From the NCBI RefSeq assembly GCF_001601575.1, contig NZ_LOHZ01000027.1, forward strand, positions 79,443-143,442: DNA of 64,000 bases, given 5' to 3'. This document shows, one piece after another, positions 16,835-26,465 of this stretch (its first letter is position 1; the number at the start of each line of letters is the position of its first letter). Origin of the DNA: Thermovenabulum gondwanense (GTDB lineage: Bacteria > Bacillota > Thermosediminibacteria > Thermosediminibacterales > Thermosediminibacteraceae). The position numbers were made by a program, and so were the translations under genes. The notes under the pieces are model-generated. The model did no database searches. It saw nothing but the letters and a program-made list of their open reading frames with translations, and had not been told where the DNA came from.

Positions 16835-17401
16835 ATGCTGGTAGATGTAATCGTTCTTGCAATTATAGTGGGAATTATAAGAGGCGGCAATATATTAAAC
16901 CTTGCCAAGCTCCCGCTAAAAAATTTAAATTTAATCTTTCTTTCTTTTGTAATCAGGTACATCCCCTTTTATTTAAAAGGCGATCTTCATTTATTTGCGG
17001 TAAAATACAACATTTTTTTCGTGGTCATTTCCTACGGTCTAATGCTTTACGTCCTGTTTTCCAATTTTCATCTAAAACCCATGTTAATTTGTTTTCTGGG
17101 CATTTTTTTGAATGCGATGGTTATTCTGGCAAATAATGGCAAGATGCCCGTATCTTTAAAGGCCTTAGAAATGGCAAAATTAAATGATTTATTACCTCTT
17201 TTATTCAGCGAGGATTACCTTTATCATACTGCGGCAAATGCCTGGACGAAGCTTATTTTGCTCGGGGACGTAATTCCCCTTCCGCCGCCTTATCCCAGGC
17301 CCAGGGTAGTAAGCATAGGAGATATTCTTTTGGGTATAGGGGTATTTTGGCTTATTCAGATGGGAATGTTGAAAAAGCAATATTTAAGTGATAAAATTTA
17401 A
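16835..17401 (+). CDS. DUF5317 family membrane protein
   Basis: A 188-residue integral membrane protein with about six hydrophobic segments, resembling the DUF5317 family, including the GGNILNLAKLPLKNL start and the periplasmic NNGKMPVS-type segment. No biochemical function is established for this family. It begins two bases after the HD-GYP stop, with AAGGAG inside the end of that gene, so the two are translationally linked. An in-frame GTG at 16823 has worse spacing. A hairpin follows at 17413-17447. Confidence 0.75.
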   Translation: MLVDVIVLAIIVGIIRGGNILNLAKLPLKNLNLIFLSFVIRYIPFYLKGDLHLFAVKYNIFFVVISYGLMLYVLFSNFHLKPMLICFLGIFLNAMVILANNGKMPVSLKALEMAKLNDLLPLLFSEDYLYHTAANAWTKLILLGDVIPLPPPYPRPRVVSIGDILLGIGVFWLIQMGMLKKQYLSDKI

Positions 17402-17412
17402 GAGATAAACTG

Positions 17413-17447
17413 AAAAGGGAACCTGAAAAGGGGTCCCTTATATTTTT
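17413..17447 (+). terminator. Terminator-like hairpin upstream of secA
   Basis: AAGGGAACC can pair with GGTCCCTT around a short A-rich loop, with one bulge, followed by ATATTTTTAGG. It probably ends the HD-GYP/DUF5317 transcript. Confidence 0.65.
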
Positions 17448-17481
17448 AGGTTTTTACTTTGACTTAGGAGGCATTTAAAAA

Positions 17482-19995
17482 ATGTTTGATATCTTTAAAA
17501 AAATTTTTGGCAGTACCAACGAAAAGGAAATTAAAAAATTAATGCCCATTGTAGAGCAGGTCAACAACTGGGAACCAAAAATAAGGGTCCTATCAGATAC
17601 AGAATTATCAGCAAAGACTATTGAATTCAAAGAAAGGTTATCAAAGGGAGAGACCTTAGATGAGCTTTTACCGGAGGCTTATGCCGTGGTGAGAGAGGCA
17701 GCCAAAAGGACCCTGGGGATGCGTCCCTTTGATGTTCAGATACTGGGAGGCATCGTTCTTCACCAGGGTAGAATTGCGGAAATGAAGACAGGCGAAGGGA
17801 AAACCCTTGTAGCTACAATGCCTGCTTACCTTAATGCCCTGACCGGTAATGGCGTCCACGTGGTAACGGTTAACGATTATTTAGCAAAAAGGGATAGCGA
17901 ATGGATGGGTAAGGTGTACAGGTTTTTGGGGCTGGAAGTGGGGCTTATCGTCCACGGATTGGATTTTGAGGAGAGAAAAAAGGCATACAATGCAGACATT
18001 ACCTATGGCACCAATAATGAGTTTGGTTTCGACTATCTGAGGGATAACATGGTTCTTTACCGGGAACACCGGGTACAGAGGGAACTGAACTATGCAATTA
18101 TAGACGAGGTGGACAGCATTCTAATTGATGAAGCCAGGACTCCTTTGATAATTTCGGGGCAGTCCGATGAATCCACGGATATATACTACAAATTTGCCAG
18201 GTTCGTTCCGAGGCTGAAGCCGGAAGAGGATTTCACGGTGGATGAAAAAGCCCATACGGTAATACCCACCGAAAAAGGGATAAAAAAGGCAGAAGATTTT
18301 TTAGGAGTGGAAAATTTATACGATGAAGAAAATATGGAGCTTTTGCACCATTTTCACCAGGCGCTCAAAGCTCATTATCTGATGAAGAGGGACCGGGACT
18401 ATGTGGTTAAAGACGGGCAGGTCATCATTGTAGACGAGTTTACAGGCAGGCTCATGTTCGGAAGGCGCTACAGCGAAGGGCTGCATCAAGCTATCGAGGC
18501 AAAGGAAGGTGTAAAGGTGGAGAGGGAGAGCAAAACCCTCGCCATGATTACCTTCCAGAATTATTTTAGAATGTACAAAAAATTGGCGGGCATGACGGGC
18601 ACTGCTGCCACCGAGGAAGAGGAATTCAGGAAGATTTACGGTTTAGATGTGGTTGTTATACCGACCAACAAACCCATGATCAGGGTGGACCATCCGGATG
18701 TAATATATAAAACCGAAAAAGCCAAGTTTGAAGCGGTAGTAAGGGAAATAGAGGATTGCTATAAGATAGGCAGGCCGGTGCTGGTGGGTACCGTCTCCAT
18801 TGAAAAATCCGAAAGACTGAGTGAGATGCTGAAGAAAAAGGGGATTCCCCACCAGGTTTTAAATGCCAAATATCACGAAAAGGAAGCGGAAATTATAGCA
18901 AAGGCTGGCCAAAAAGGTGCGGTAACCATTGCCACCAATATGGCCGGAAGGGGAACGGATATTGTACTGGGGGAAGGGGTGGCAGAGCTCGGAGGACTTC
19001 ACGTTATCGGAACGGAAAGGCATGAGGCAAGGAGAATTGACAATCAGTTAAGGGGCCGTTCGGGCCGACAGGGTGACCCGGGTTCCTCGAGGTTTTTCGT
19101 TTCCTTGGAAGATGACCTGATGAGGCTTTTCGGTTCCGACAATGTAAAGGGCCTAATGGACAGGCTGGGGATCGAAGACGATCAGCCGATAGAGCATCCC
19201 TTGATTTCTAAAGCCATAGAGAACGCCCAGAAAAAAGTGGAAGCTAAAAACTTCGATATAAGAAAGCATCTTTTGGAATACGATGATGTAATGAATAAGC
19301 AAAGGGAGATAATATATGCCGAGAGGGCGAAGATTTTAGATGGAGAAAATTTAAAGGAAAACGTCTTTTCAATGATGGAAGACGTGGTGGAAGGACTTTT
19401 AAATATCTATGCGGCAAAGGAAGTCTACCCCGAAGAGTGGGACTTAAAAGGGCTCTCGGAGTATTTTTACGACCTTTTCCTGATAAAGGTGGACTTTGCC
19501 GGCCTGAACCCTGAACAAAAGAGCCGGGAGGAGATTAAGGAAGAGCTAATCTCCCTTCTTAAAAAAGCCTACGAGAAAAAAGAGGAGGAAATAGGGAGCG
19601 ATACTTTAAGAGAGTTAGAAAAAGTGGTAATGCTGAAGGTGGTAGACCAGAAATGGATGGACCATATTGATGCCATGGATCAGCTCAGGCAGGGCATTGG
19701 ACTCAGGGCTTACGGCCAGAGGGACCCGCTGATAGAGTACAAAATTGAAGGATTCGAGATGTTCCAGGAGATGATAAAAAATATTAAGGAAGATACCTTA
19801 AGGTATCTATTCAGAATAAGGCTGGGAGCTCCTCTTCAAAGAAAAGAAGTGGCAAGAAATGTGACGTATTCCCACGGGGATGAAGGAGAAAAGAAAATGC
19901 CGATAAGAAAGGGCAAAAAAGTCGGAAGAAATGACCCCTGCCCCTGCGGAAGCGGCAAAAAATATAAAAAATGTTGCGGCAGAAATGAATCATAA
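17482..19995 (+). CDS. secA: Preprotein translocase ATPase SecA
   Basis: An 837-residue full-length SecA, the motor that pushes unfolded preproteins through SecYEG. Walker A is [11 protein letters not shown], the DEAD-like box is [15 protein letters not shown], and the nucleotide-binding domain 2 motifs [15 protein letters not shown] and [15 protein letters not shown] are intact. The C-terminus carries the zinc-binding SEC-C motif [16 protein letters not shown], which binds SecB or ribosomes in other bacteria. TTAGGAGG precedes ATG 17482. It is followed directly by prfB, the common secA-prfB arrangement of Firmicutes. Confidence 0.98.
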   Translation: MFDIFKKIFGSTNEKEIKKLMPIVEQVNNWEPKIRVLSDTELSAKTIEFKERLSKGETLDELLPEAYAVVREAAKRTLGMRPFDVQILGGIVLHQGRIAEMKTGEGKTLVATMPAYLNALTGNGVHVVTVNDYLAKRDSEWMGKVYRFLGLEVGLIVHGLDFEERKKAYNADITYGTNNEFGFDYLRDNMVLYREHRVQRELNYAIIDEVDSILIDEARTPLIISGQSDESTDIYYKFARFVPRLKPEEDFTVDEKAHTVIPTEKGIKKAEDFLGVENLYDEENMELLHHFHQALKAHYLMKRDRDYVVKDGQVIIVDEFTGRLMFGRRYSEGLHQAIEAKEGVKVERESKTLAMITFQNYFRMYKKLAGMTGTAATEEEEFRKIYGLDVVVIPTNKPMIRVDHPDVIYKTEKAKFEAVVREIEDCYKIGRPVLVGTVSIEKSERLSEMLKKKGIPHQVLNAKYHEKEAEIIAKAGQKGAVTIATNMAGRGTDIVLGEGVAELGGLHVIGTERHEARRIDNQLRGRSGRQGDPGSSRFFVSLEDDLMRLFGSDNVKGLMDRLGIEDDQPIEHPLISKAIENAQKKVEAKNFDIRKHLLEYDDVMNKQREIIYAERAKILDGENLKENVFSMMEDVVEGLLNIYAAKEVYPEEWDLKGLSEYFYDLFLIKVDFAGLNPEQKSREEIKEELISLLKKAYEKKEEEIGSDTLRELEKVVMLKVVDQKWMDHIDAMDQLRQGIGLRAYGQRDPLIEYKIEGFEMFQEMIKNIKEDTLRYLFRIRLGAPLQRKEVARNVTYSHGDEGEKKMPIRKGKKVGRNDPCPCGSGKKYKKCCGRNES

Positions 19996-20010
19996 AGGGA
20001 GGTATATCGG

Positions 20011-21112
20011 ATGCTGGATGAACTGAAAATCGAATTGAGAGAATACGAGGAGTTATTTAAAGAGATGAGGGATGCTCTTTGAAATAGATGCTTTAAAGGA
20101 AGAGATAAAAAATTTAGAAGAAAAGACCTACAGGCCTGACTTTTGGGATGACCCTCAGAAAGCTCAGGAAGTAATGCAGAGATTAAATATGTTGAAGGAG
20201 AAGGTGGAAAGTTACGAGGGACTTTACCGGGAGTATGCGGACTTGCTTTCTCTAATAGAACTTGCCGAAGATGAACAGGAAGAAGAATTAATAAAAGAAA
20301 TTTTACAGGATGCCGAAAAATTTAAAAAGGAATTTGAAAAGCTCAGGCTGAAATCGCTCTTAAGGGGTAAATACGATAAAAATAATGCGATACTTTCCCT
20401 TCACGCTGGAGCGGGGGGCACCGAAGCTCAGGATTGGGTGGAGATGCTTTTGAGGATGTACACCCGCTGGGCAGAGGATAAGGGCTACCGGGTCAAAGTG
20501 CTTGATATACTTCCCGGGGATGAAGCGGGGATCAAAAGTGCCACAATTCTAGTTGAAGGGCCTTACGCTTACGGCTATTTGAAATCCGAAAGCGGTGTTC
20601 ATCGTTTGGTGAGGATTTCGCCTTTTGATGCTGCCGGTAAAAGGCATACTTCCTTTGCTTCGGTGGATGTCATACCCGAAATTGATGATGATATAGAAGT
20701 GGAAATAAAACCCGAAGATATTAAAATTGAAACCTTCAGGTCGGGCGGAGCTGGAGGGCAGTATGTCAATAAAACGGAATCAGCGGTGAGGATAATACAC
20801 ATTCCCACCGGTATTGTGGTGACCTGTCAGAATGAGAGGTCCCAGCAGAGTAATCGCAATACGGCTATGAAATTGCTAAAAGCAAAGCTTTTTAACCTCT
20901 ACTGGGAAGAACAGCAAAAAAAGATAAACGAATTAAGAGGCGAGCAAAAGGAGATAGCCTGGGGGAGCCAGATAAGGTCCTATGTTTTCCATCCTTACAG
21001 CCTCGTAAAGGATCACAGGACGAATGTGGAGGTCGGAAATGTACAGGCCGTTATGGATGGAGAGCTGGATGATTTTATTATTGCGTATTTAAAAATGAAT
21101 AAGGAAGGTTGA
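20011..21112 (+). CDS. prfB: Peptide chain release factor 2 with programmed +1 frameshift
   Basis: Release factor 2, which terminates translation at UGA and UAA. Translation starts at ATG 20011 behind AAAGGGAGG and reads 23 codons to CTT (20077-20079) followed by an in-frame TGA at 20080. Skipping base 20080 enters the main frame, giving about 366 residues. The expected motifs are present: SPF in VRISPFDAAGKRHTSF (stop-codon recognition) and GGQ in RSGGAGGQYVNKTESAV (peptidyl-tRNA hydrolysis). The frameshift autoregulates RF2 level. It lies 15 bases after secA and is probably cotranscribed with it. Confidence 0.97.
20068..20083 (+). other. RF2 programmed +1 frameshift site
   Basis: AGGGATGCTCTTTGAA holds a Shine-Dalgarno-like AGGG, the slippery codon CTT and the in-frame UGA. 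The base after UGA is A, where the best-studied sites have C. Slow decoding of UGA when RF2 is scarce lets the ribosome slip +1. Confidence 0.9.
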
Positions 21113-21137
21113 AAATTTTAAAAATGGGGGATACCGG

Positions 21138-21581
21138 ATGAAGAAAGTATTTTTTACCCTTTCTTTTTTTGCCGTTTTGGTTTTCGCGATCATTGCCAAG
21201 GGTGCTATAAACGATCCCGGTTCGGAAGCCGATCCTCTTGTCACAAAAAGCTATGTGGACTCGGTGGCAGAAGACTTGAAAAATTATTTTGAAGGGAAGG
21301 TTCAAAAGGCTGATAAATTTGTGGTTGTTAACCTGAATAGTGGTGATATTCTTATCGGAGATATGGGCACCGAAATAATTTTAAGAAGCGGTAATGGAAT
21401 TGTCTACAGCCAGCAGGGGCAGGGCATATCGGATATAACCGATGGCAGGGATTTGAGAAAAGGAGAAAAGATATTACCTAACCATCTTTTGATTATCCCG
21501 AGGGATGACAACAGGGGAATACAGGCTAAGACCGGGTTAGTTTTAATGGTGAAGGGGAGTTATCAAATACTGAAAAAGTAG
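21138..21581 (+). CDS. Secreted protein of unknown function
   Basis: A 147-residue protein with an N-terminal signal peptide or anchor (MKKVFFTLSFFAVLVFAIIA), a short acidic linker with KSYVDSVAEDLKNYF and a small C-terminal beta-rich domain containing ILIGDMGTEIILRSGN and a segment of regularly spaced Gly/Asp. Similar short exported proteins are found near DUF5693 and csaB in other anaerobic Firmicutes, but I know of no assigned function. GGGGGATACC precedes the ATG. It is followed 12-21 bases later by the DUF5693 gene, so the two are probably cotranscribed. Confidence 0.75.
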   Translation: MKKVFFTLSFFAVLVFAIIAKGAINDPGSEADPLVTKSYVDSVAEDLKNYFEGKVQKADKFVVVNLNSGDILIGDMGTEIILRSGNGIVYSQQGQGISDITDGRDLRKGEKILPNHLLIIPRDDNRGIQAKTGLVLMVKGSYQILKK

Positions 21582-21602
21582 TTTATTGAAGGGATGGTTC
21601 GT

Positions 21603-23522
21603 GTGAAAACAAAGGATTTAACAAAAAAAATTTATATTGCTGTTATTGTATTTTCTGTACTGCTATCCTTTTTCGCCCTTATCCCCAGAATTAATGCGGA
21701 AAATAAAAATAAAATTTTGGATTTTGCCATTTCTTATACGGACTTAAAAAACACAGCTCAGGAGCAGAATATAAGCGTAAAAGAAGCTGCCGGCCTTTTC
21801 AAGGAATGGGGGGCAAATTCTGTCTTCTACAAAGAAAATACCGTACAGGACCTGGTCAACGACGGCAGGGTGTTTGTAACCAACAGGCAGGGCATGAAAG
21901 CTCTGGGGTACGCAGGCAACTACTATTTTAACGGAAATGAATGTTATGTATTGACTTCCGACGGTAAATTGAGCGCAAGGCTGATTAATCATTTAAAATA
22001 TAAAATCGGCAAAAGCAAGGTAGAGGTGTTTAATTTTAAAGGGCAGAGCGCTATAGCGGTAAATATTCCATTGATTAGCCTGCTGAATACCGGTGTTGGT
22101 TTTGATGGGGAAGAAATAAGGAATATTGAAAGTTTGGGGCTTCACACGGTATTAATGATAAAAAACTGGCCCTTAGTGAACGATGAATCCATTAAATTCG
22201 TTTTTAATGATCTGGCGAATTCCGCAGATATGATTACCGCAGTGCTTTTTTCCGACAAGAAAATTCCAGGGTTTACTAATAAGTTAAAGGAAATAGGGGA
22301 TGAGTTTAAAAATAAAAATTTATCCCTGGGAACGGTGGAATTTTACAATCAGACGGGCATCGAAAAACTGGCAAAATTGTTGAATAACAGGGTTATAAGG
22401 CTTCACTCCGTAGCGGACAATGAGCTTTTATCCATTTCGCCGGAAAATATGATTGACCGTTTTACCTTAGCAGCAAAGGAGAGAAATATCAGGATTCTTT
22501 ATTATAAAATGCTTCCCGTTGATGAGCAAAATGCGAAACTTCAGCTAAATGCCGATGTGATATCTAAAACCGTACAAAAATTGAAGGCTCAGGGTTTTAC
22601 AGTGGAAAGCGGGGAAAATACCATTCCGAGCCCTTATAATAATATCCATCCCGGAAGGCTGCTTCAGCTACTAATGGGCATGGGGCCGATAGCTGCTTTT
22701 TCCCTGATACTGAAGCAAATTAAATTCAGTTACCATATTTTTGTTTTTTTAAGTTTTACCCTTGGATGGATTATCTTGCTATTTATCGTACCTGCTCTTG
22801 CTTTAAAGTTGATGGCTCTGGCTTCGGTGGTAGTTTTTCCAGTATTGACTATATTCGTGCTCTTAAACAGAAATAAAATTTCTATCAGCCGGGCAGCGGT
22901 TAAAATTATCCTTTTAACGGTGTGTTCCCTGTGCGGCGCCTTTATAATGTCGGGATTGCTTTCATCTACGGAATATATGGTTAAGATAGACCAGTTTACG
23001 GGGGTAAAGGCTGCGTATTTACTTCCGGTAGTACTGGCTACATGCCTTGTGTATTTATTCTCGGGAAGGGAAAACCCCGTAAAAAAGGTAAGGTCTTTAC
23101 TGGAAGAGCCTCTTATGGTAAAGTATATGGTCCTGACTTTGGTATTTTTGGCCGTTGGTCTTATTTATTTAAGCAGAACCGGAAATGAATCAACGGTAGG
23201 TGTAAGCCCGCTGGAAATAAAAATCCGATACCTTTTAGACCGGGTCATAGGGGTAAGGCCCAGGACAAAGGAATTTTTGGTAGGGCATCCCTTTATGATG
23301 CTTTTGCTTCACTTAGGTTACAATGACAAAAAATTACCCCTTTTGATTCTTGGAGCGATAGGGCAGGTGTCCTTGGTAAATACCTTCGCCCATATTCACA
23401 CGCCTTTTTTGATATCTATTTTAAGGACCTTTGTGGGGCTGGCTTTCGGAATAATTATAGGAATTGTGCTTTGCATTTTTGTTGATTATTCCACTAATTT
23501 GTACAAGAGGTGGATAAATTGA
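21603..23522 (+). CDS. DUF5693 family membrane protein
   Basis: A 639-residue protein with an N-terminal membrane segment, a large extracytoplasmic domain (about residues 30-350) and seven or more C-terminal hydrophobic segments. It matches the layout of DUF5693 proteins, which lie beside csaB in many clostridia. The external domain has an alpha/beta alternation that recalls a TIM-barrel-like fold. Function is unknown; the conserved link to CsaB suggests a part in making or exporting a pyruvylated wall polymer. GTG 21603, nine bases after GAAGGG, is preferred over ATG 21594, which has no spacing. The 3' end overlaps csaB. Confidence 0.8.
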   Translation: MKTKDLTKKIYIAVIVFSVLLSFFALIPRINAENKNKILDFAISYTDLKNTAQEQNISVKEAAGLFKEWGANSVFYKENTVQDLVNDGRVFVTNRQGMKALGYAGNYYFNGNECYVLTSDGKLSARLINHLKYKIGKSKVEVFNFKGQSAIAVNIPLISLLNTGVGFDGEEIRNIESLGLHTVLMIKNWPLVNDESIKFVFNDLANSADMITAVLFSDKKIPGFTNKLKEIGDEFKNKNLSLGTVEFYNQTGIEKLAKLLNNRVIRLHSVADNELLSISPENMIDRFTLAAKERNIRILYYKMLPVDEQNAKLQLNADVISKTVQKLKAQGFTVESGENTIPSPYNNIHPGRLLQLLMGMGPIAAFSLILKQIKFSYHIFVFLSFTLGWIILLFIVPALALKLMALASVVVFPVLTIFVLLNRNKISISRAAVKIILLTVCSLCGAFIMSGLLSSTEYMVKIDQFTGVKAAYLLPVVLATCLVYLFSGRENPVKKVRSLLEEPLMVKYMVLTLVFLAVGLIYLSRTGNESTVGVSPLEIKIRYLLDRVIGVRPRTKEFLVGHPFMMLLLHLGYNDKKLPLLILGAIGQVSLVNTFAHIHTPFLISILRTFVGLAFGIIIGIVLCIFVDYSTNLYKRWIN

Positions 23523-24604
23523 AGGGTGCAGTAATTTCCGGGTACTACGGATTCAATAATCTCGGCGATGAGGCGGTACTTTATTTTATCCTGGAGAACC
23601 TTAAAAGGGAAATTCCGGGTGTAAAAATTACCGTGCTGTCCAATTCCCCGGAGAATACCTCAAAAACCTACGGTGTAAATTCGGTAAAAAGGGATAATTT
23701 CAAAGATGTGATTGCTGCCATTAAAGAAGCGGATGTGCTGATAAGCGGCGGAGGAAGCTTGATTCAAGATGCTACAAGTTTCCTCTCCCTTTTATACTAC
23801 CTTTCGGTGATATATATTGCAAAAAAATTGGGGAAAAAGGTGTTTATTTTTGCCCAGGGTTATGGTCCTGTAAAAAGGAATATTTCAAAAAAACTTGCCA
23901 AGTATATTCTGAACAAAGTGGACTATATTACTCTGAGAGATGAAGATTCCAAAAGGGATTTACTGAATTTGGGACTATCACCATCGAAAATAACGGTTAC
24001 AGCGGACCCCGTTATAGGGATTGAACCCGAGGCTATTGACGAAGATGCCGGCAAAAACATATTATTAAAAAAGGGCGTGGATTTCAAAAAACCATTAATT
24101 GGTATATCCATAAGAAGCCACGATGATAATGAAAAAATTATAGAGGAAGTTTCGCGCTTTGTAGAAATTTTTCAAGGTGGTGCCGATTTTTTGCTGATAC
24201 CCTATCATTTTCCCGCCGATCTGGACATATCAAAAAAGGTAATGCAAAAAACTTACAATAACAATGTTTACCTTATTGAAGAAAATATTGACCCGATTAG
24301 CGCTTTTTCCATTTTAAAAAATTTAAATCTTATCGTGGGAATGAGATTACACTCTTTAATAATGGCTTGCGCCCTTTTTATTCCGACGATAGGAATCTCC
24401 TATGATCCCAAAGTAGATAGGTTTATGAAAATGGCGGGGAATACCTTTTTTATGGACGCAAAAGAAATTTCGGGAGAAAAAATATACGAAATGGCAATAA
24501 TAAGGCTAAAAGAGGGCATAACAAAAGAAGAAAGGGAAAGTATTCTGAATTTAAAGAAAAGAGCAGGCGAAACGGTAAAAAAGCTTATAGAAATTCTCAT
24601 TTAA
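23519..24604 (+). CDS. csaB: Polysaccharide pyruvyl transferase CsaB
   Basis: A 361-residue CsaB, which adds ketal-linked pyruvate from phosphoenolpyruvate to a secondary cell-wall polymer so that S-layer-homology proteins can bind. The family start ISGYYGFNNLGDEAVL and the central ISGGGSLIQDATS are clear, and MRLHSLIMACALFIP carries the conserved Arg-Leu-His. TTG 23519 sits after AGAGGTGG with five-base spacing and gives the expected N-terminus; GTG 23510 is an alternative. It overlaps the DUF5693 gene by four bases. The SLH-like tail of the gene at the left edge would be a plausible client of this anchoring system. Confidence 0.93.
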   Translation: MKGAVISGYYGFNNLGDEAVLYFILENLKREIPGVKITVLSNSPENTSKTYGVNSVKRDNFKDVIAAIKEADVLISGGGSLIQDATSFLSLLYYLSVIYIAKKLGKKVFIFAQGYGPVKRNISKKLAKYILNKVDYITLRDEDSKRDLLNLGLSPSKITVTADPVIGIEPEAIDEDAGKNILLKKGVDFKKPLIGISIRSHDDNEKIIEEVSRFVEIFQGGADFLLIPYHFPADLDISKKVMQKTYNNNVYLIEENIDPISAFSILKNLNLIVGMRLHSLIMACALFIPTIGISYDPKVDRFMKMAGNTFFMDAKEISGEKIYEMAIIRLKEGITKEERESILNLKKRAGETVKKLIEILI

Positions 24605-24623
24605 TCCGCTGCGGGGGGTAAGA

Positions 24624-25361
24624 ATGAGAGATATTATAAATATTTTAAACGTACCTTTCGATAATATAACTTACGAGGAGGCCTTGAAAAAGGCGGAATC
24701 CTTTATAAAAGAAAAAAAAGCGGCAGGGATAGTAACGCCCAATGCGGAAATTGTAATTTCCGCAAATAAAGACAGAAAACTTTACGATGCCATTTGCCGT
24801 GCGGATATTATTCTGCCCGATGGAATAGGGGTGTATCTGGCTTCCCGGATTATAAATACCCCTCTTAAACAGAGGACTACGGGATTTGATTTTATGGTGG
24901 AGCTTTTAAAAATTGCCGACAAAAAGGGGTATTCCGTATATTTTCTGGGAGGAAAACCGGGGGTTGCGGATGAAGCGCTGGCAAACGTTAAAAAAAATTT
25001 CCCCGGTATAGTCCCTTCCGGTGCCCATCACGGCTATTTCTCCGAAAGCGAAGAAGAGGATGTTATTGAAGAGATAAACAAAAAATCTCCCGACATGGTC
25101 TTTGCAGGCATGGGTGCGCCAAAACAGGAACTTTTTATTTCCAGGAACAAAGACAAGCTGAGCTGCGGTTTTCTGATGGGGGTAGGAGGAAGTTTAGACG
25201 TACTTTCAGGCAGAACAAAGAGGGCTCCTCATATTATGCAAAAATTAGGCCTTGAGTGGTTTTACAGGCTGATTAAGGAGCCCTACCGGGCTAAAAGGAT
25301 GACCGCACTTCCTTTGTTTTTACTTAGGGTAATATTTACCGAAAAGAGGGGTAAAAGGTGA
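24624..25361 (+). CDS. tagA: WecG/TagA/CpsF family glycosyltransferase
   Basis: A 245-residue GT26-family enzyme. In teichoic acid synthesis TagA transfers N-acetylmannosamine from UDP-ManNAc to undecaprenyl-PP-GlcNAc at the membrane. Family motifs include VTPNAEIVISANKD near the start, the catalytic region RADIILPDGIGVYLASR with its conserved Asp, and FAGMGAPKQELFI. The C-terminal basic segment (PYRAKRMTALPLFLLR) is the membrane-docking tail. A GCGGGGGGTAAG site precedes ATG 24624. Its place after csaB supports synthesis of the wall polymer that CsaB pyruvylates. Confidence 0.92.
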   Translation: MRDIINILNVPFDNITYEEALKKAESFIKEKKAAGIVTPNAEIVISANKDRKLYDAICRADIILPDGIGVYLASRIINTPLKQRTTGFDFMVELLKIADKKGYSVYFLGGKPGVADEALANVKKNFPGIVPSGAHHGYFSESEEEDVIEEINKKSPDMVFAGMGAPKQELFISRNKDKLSCGFLMGVGGSLDVLSGRTKRAPHIMQKLGLEWFYRLIKEPYRAKRMTALPLFLLRVIFTEKRGKR

Positions 25362-26215
25362 AAGAAAAGCAGCTCTTATTTGATTACCTGCAGATTGCGG
25401 CGGGTTGCTTCATCTCTTCCTTAGGCCTTACCATGTTCTTAGTCCCCAACAAGGTGGCGGCGGGTGGTGTTAGCGGCCTTGCCACCGTACTTCATTACCT
25501 TTTTCACGTGCCGGTGGGCTGGACGATGCTCATATTAAACATTCCTTTATTTGTAGCAGGGGTAGTATACCTGGGAAGAAGTTTCGGATTTAAAACGATT
25601 GTCGGCACAATACTTTTCTCAATTTTTACCGAACTCACCGCAAACTTTCCCGTACCTACAAAGGATTTACTTTTGGCAACGGTATACGGCGGAATACTTC
25701 TGGGAGCCGGGCTGGGTATAGTTTTCAGGACGAGAGCTACTACCGGTGGTTCTGATCTTGCGGCAATGCTTATAAATCATTTTTTACCTTCGGTAAGCGT
25801 AGGGCAGGGGATTCTCCTGGTGGATTTTTTTGTTATTTTGCTGGACGGAGTTGCATTTAACTGGGAACTGGCCATGTATTCCTGGATTGCCCTTTATGTT
25901 AGCAGCAAAGTAATTGACCTTGTTCAGGAAGGCATTAATTACGCAAAGGCTGTGTATATAATTTCTGATAAAAATGATGATATAGCTAAAAAAATAATAG
26001 AGGAAATGAACAGAGGGGTAACCGTTTTTAAAGGCACCGGCGCTTATACGGGAGAAAACAGGAATGTGCTATTGTGTGCGGTTACCCGTTTGGAGCTCTC
26101 CCGGTTGAAAAAAATAATAAAAGATGTAGACCCGACGGCCTTTGTCATTGTGCACGATGTGCACGAAGTGCTGGGGGAAGGTTTCAGTTTCAATAAAAAA
26201 GAAGAGGTTGTTTAG
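25358..26215 (+). CDS. yitT: YitT family membrane protein (DUF161/DUF2179)
   Basis: A 285-residue protein with about five hydrophobic segments (YitT_membrane, DUF161) followed by a cytoplasmic DUF2179 domain from about residue 200 (KAVYIISDKNDDIAKKIIEEM and later GTGAYTGENRNVLLCAVTR). The motif TTGGSDLAAMLIN is typical of the family. Function is not established; transport or sensing of a small ligand has been suggested for relatives. It starts with GTG and overlaps tagA by four bases. A terminator follows. Confidence 0.9.
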   Translation: MKEKQLLFDYLQIAAGCFISSLGLTMFLVPNKVAAGGVSGLATVLHYLFHVPVGWTMLILNIPLFVAGVVYLGRSFGFKTIVGTILFSIFTELTANFPVPTKDLLLATVYGGILLGAGLGIVFRTRATTGGSDLAAMLINHFLPSVSVGQGILLVDFFVILLDGVAFNWELAMYSWIALYVSSKVIDLVQEGINYAKAVYIISDKNDDIAKKIIEEMNRGVTVFKGTGAYTGENRNVLLCAVTRLELSRLKKIIKDVDPTAFVIVHDVHEVLGEGFSFNKKEEVV

Positions 26216-26250
26216 CCCGCGAAAAATTTGATGTTTTTGCGGGTTTTTTA
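26216..26250 (+). terminator. Intrinsic terminator after yitT
   Basis: CCCGC at 26216 pairs with GCGGG, extended by A5/T5, and is followed by TTTTTTAT. It ends the transcript running from the wall-polymer genes. Confidence 0.85.
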
Positions 26251-26465
26251 TATTTTTTTAAAAAATTTTTGGTACAAGGGGATTTTTGGTAAAAATTAAT
26301 AAAAATCTTGAAAGGTTTAACAAAATCAAAAGTTGACATAATATGAACGGGAAATACATTTAATTAATGAAAGCAAAAGGATAATAGGTAATAAATTTTG
26401 ACATAATACTAATAATGTGTCTTTTAATGGATATAAACAAAATTTTTAAAAGAGAGGGATAAAAT

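Noticed and set aside
20080..20082. TGA in prfB as a nonsense mutation
   Set aside because: It is the known programmed +1 frameshift of release factor 2, with slippery CTT and a Shine-Dalgarno-like AGGG.
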